Shown: positions 6,456-7,824 of the stretch, piece by piece
How positions within the stretch are numbered: position 1 is the stretch's first letter
Layout: each line of letters starts with the position of its first letter
Origin: an uncultured Lachnospiraceae bacterium
GTDB lineage: Bacteria; Bacillota; Clostridia; Lachnospirales; Lachnospiraceae
DNA: 7,824 nucleotides
NCBI GenBank assembly: GCA_905236925.1
Contig: CAJOQS010000096.1
Location: 1-7,824 of the forward strand
Direction of reading: 5' to 3'
Made by a program: the position numbers and the translations under genes
Notes under the pieces: generated by a model
Databases searched by the model: none
Told to the model about the DNA's origin: nothing
Seen by the model: only the letters and a program-made list of their open reading frames with translations

Positions 6456-7211
6456 TTACTTAACCAGCCGTACAGAGGTCACCTTAAGGGCCCCGTTCTC
6501 CGCAAGGAAGCTAACGTCATACCGCGAAAACCTGAAAGTATAGGCCCTTTCCTGCTCCCGCTGGTAAGCCGGACGGGGGTCCTGCCCCAGAACAGCCTTC
6601 AGCTTTTCCGCTTCTTCTCCGCCCAGTTTACGGACCAGTTCATCCGGAATATGCACATCAACAGTATTGAACATCGTTTCATCGGTAAAACCGCCGGTCG
6701 CCTCCACCTTGCAGTCGGCGTAGGGGATATATGGCTTTATGTCAAGGATCGGTGTCCCGTTCATCAGATCCGCTCCACGGACGGTTATTACCGGTCCGTT
6801 AACCTCATCGTTTTCGATCCTTTCGAGTTCAACGCAGGAAAGACCTATAGGATTTGGTCTGAACGGAGAGCGTGTTGCAAACACTCCCATCCTGGCGTTG
6901 CCTCCGAGTCTCGGAGGTCTGACGGTCGGGCGCCAATCGCATTTTACTTCACCGGGAAGCCCGGATTCACCTCGTGCAGATTCCGGCATGTCCGCTGCCT
7001 GCAAGGAATCATCCCGTCCCCGTCTCTCCGCCCGGTCGAATACCCAGATCAGCCATAGATGCGAGAACTTCTCCAGCCCGCGCAGGGCTTCCGGCACACG
7101 GAATTCCGGTTCGAAAACGATTCTGCTCTCAACCTCGTTTACCAACCCGCTCTGGCGCGGCACACCAAACTTTTCGCTGTATACATTTTCAACATGAGCT
7201 ATCGTGTACAC
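6456..7211 (-). CDS. trmO: tRNA (N6-threonylcarbamoyladenosine37-N6)-methyltransferase TrmO (TsaA/YaeB family)
   Basis: Predicted S-adenosylmethionine-dependent enzyme that methylates t6A37 of certain threonine tRNAs to m6t6A, modifying the base next to the anticodon; it acts in the cytoplasm. The 251 residues show the hallmark TrmO blocks: HLWLIWVFDR (51-60), CDWRPTVRPPRLGGNARMGVFATRSPFRPNPIGLSCVELE (91-130), GADLMNGTPILDIKPYIPYAD (147-166), and in the C-terminal domain DPRPAYQREQ (211-220) followed by TFRFSRYDVSF. The start is GTG (7211-7209), fixed by AAGGAGGT 6 nt upstream. Compared with E. coli TrmO (about 235 residues), residues ~62-88 form an extra acidic/polar insertion between the HLWL and TVRPPRLGGN blocks. 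It lies downstream of trpS in the same orientation (77-nt gap). No clear terminator follows it before the transport-operon promoter. Confidence 0.95.
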   Translation of the reverse strand: MYTIAHVENVYSEKFGVPRQSGLVNEVESRIVFEPEFRVPEALRGLEKFSHLWLIWVFDRAERRGRDDSLQAADMPESARGESGLPGEVKCDWRPTVRPPRLGGNARMGVFATRSPFRPNPIGLSCVELERIENDEVNGPVITVRGADLMNGTPILDIKPYIPYADCKVEATGGFTDETMFNTVDVHIPDELVRKLGGEEAEKLKAVLGQDPRPAYQREQERAYTFRFSRYDVSFLAENGALKVTSVRLVK

Positions 7212-7224
7212 CCCCGCACCTCCT
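7209..7224 (-). promoter_or_regulatory. Ribosome binding site that decides the GTG start of trmO
   Basis: On the minus strand AAGGAGGT is followed by GCGGGG and then GTG TAC ACG ATA. The reading begins with MYTIAHVENVYSEKFGVPRQSG, which matches the typical TrmO N-terminus, so no upstream extension is needed. Confidence 0.85.
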
Positions 7225-7242
7225 TACACCTATAATGCACGA

Positions 7243-7273
7243 TGTGCCGGTCCGTTGTCCACGTACCGGCACA
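7243..7273 (-). other. Stem-loop between trpS and trmO
   Basis: TGTGCCGGT (7243-7251) pairs perfectly over 9 bp with ACCGGCACA (7265-7273); three more pairs (CGT/ACG, 7253-7255 with 7261-7263) can form inside after a mismatch. It begins about 16 nt after the trpS stop on the minus strand. No run of Ts follows (TCGTGCATTAT), so it is at best a weak or Rho-dependent terminator, or an mRNA 3'-protecting hairpin that lets some transcription continue into trmO. Confidence 0.5.
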
Positions 7274-7288
7274 ATTTGATATTTCTGC

Positions 7289-7824
7289 TTACTTGTACTT
7301 CTCGATCTGCTCGGTTATGAGCGCTCCGTCGTCGAAATAGTTGATCTTCATTGCCTTGCGGACATCGTCGAGAGTGGCTGAAGCAACCTTTCTTGCTTCC
7401 TCGGTGCCCTTCTTCAGGATCTCGTATACGCCGGGGATATCCTTCTCCCACTCGTGCCGCTTCTCGCGTATGGGTGCAAGCTCCTCCTCAAGGATGTTGA
7501 TCAGAAGCTTCTTACACTTTACGTCACCGAGTCCGCCGCGCCTGTAGTGTTCCTTCATCTCGTTCAGATCAGCGTAACCGGTATTGTACCTTTCAAAATG
7601 CTCGGGTCTTGAGAAAGCATCGAGATAGGTGAATACGGTATTGCCTTCAACCTGGCCGGGATCGTTCAGATTGATATGGTTGGGGTCGGTGTACATGGAC
7701 ATGACCTTGGTTTTTACCACATCCGCAGGATCCGAAAGATAGATGCAGTTTCCGAGGGACTTGCTCATCTTCGCCTTTCCGTCGGTACCGGGGAGCCTCA
7801 TGCAGCTCTGGTTCGAGGGGAGCA
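7289..7824 (-). CDS. trpS: Tryptophanyl-tRNA synthetase, C-terminal half (5' end cut by window)
   Basis: Class Ic aminoacyl-tRNA synthetase that charges tRNA-Trp with tryptophan in the cytoplasm. The frame is open to the window edge; upstream of the Met at 7801 it continues LPSNQSC, so that Met is internal. The visible 178 codons contain the class I signature loop KMSKS (nt 7771-7757) in LPGTDGKAKMSKSLGNCIYLSD, then the C-terminal helical, anticodon-binding region, including DPGQVEGNTVFTYLDAF and GGLGDVKCKKLLINILEEELAPIREKR. The Rossmann half with the HIGH motif is outside the window (roughly 160 residues missing, by family length). The gene ends with TAA at 7291-7289. The sequence is ordinary, with no sign of truncation apart from the window boundary. 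It is followed in the same direction by trmO. Confidence 0.96.
   Translation of the reverse strand, partial: LPSNQSCMRLPGTDGKAKMSKSLGNCIYLSDPADVVKTKVMSMYTDPNHINLNDPGQVEGNTVFTYLDAFSRPEHFERYNTGYADLNEMKEHYRRGGLGDVKCKKLLINILEEELAPIREKRHEWEKDIPGVYEILKKGTEEARKVASATLDDVRKAMKINYFDDGALITEQIEKYK

Noticed and set aside
6411..7058. Plus-strand open frame of 215 codons overlapping trmO
   Set aside because: It is antisense to a gene with unmistakable TrmO motifs, has no recognisable domain and no convincing ribosome binding site; it is a shadow of trmO codon use.
7231..7261. Promoter for trmO in the trpS-trmO gap
   Set aside because: TGGACA (7261-7256) is followed 18 nt later by CATTAT, only 4 of 6 matches, and the start point would fall on the ribosome binding site.

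Overview
The window looks like chromosomal DNA from an anaerobic, carbohydrate-using Firmicute, most likely class Clostridia and possibly Lachnospiraceae-like. The reasons are strong GGAGG-type ribosome binding sites before every start visible in the window, use of TTG and GTG starts, a Gram-positive lipoprotein signal on the binding protein, a LplB/LplC-type sugar permease pair with no ATPase gene beside it, and an intermediate base composition. No taxonomic marker is complete, so the assignment is an inference.

Layout. On the + strand, 2-2503 is the 3' part of a large GH2 beta-galactosidase (lacZ) whose first ~230 residues lie outside the window. It converges on a minus-strand operon, and the 139-bp gap between the two stop codons holds two strong hairpins, one suited to each direction. 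The minus-strand operon reads right to left: a MalF/LplB-like permease (6204-5233, TTG start), a MalG/LplC-like permease (5218-4295), then a lipoprotein sugar-binding protein (4100-2643). Upstream is a near-consensus promoter (6356-6328) with an inverted repeat over its -10 region, a 20-bp palindrome further upstream and a leader with two stem-loops. Between the second permease and the binding protein lies a 194-bp gap containing a 123-bp element bounded by a perfect 12-bp inverted repeat and filled with smaller hairpins.

Right of the transport operon, also on the minus strand, are two tRNA-related housekeeping genes: trmO (7211-6456, GTG start, with an unusual insertion) and the C-terminal half of trpS (7824-7289, cut by the window edge).

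How it fits together. The three transport genes encode a CUT1-type oligosaccharide importer that probably borrows a shared MsmX/MsmK-like ATPase encoded elsewhere. Imported beta-galactosides could be cleaved by the convergent lacZ, but the transporter's substrate cannot be read from the sequence, and this family also imports pectin- and hemicellulose-derived oligosaccharides. I see no CRISPR, defence, phage or transposase genes. The least explained pieces are the structured intergenic element at 4168-4290 and the operator-like symmetry at the operon promoter.
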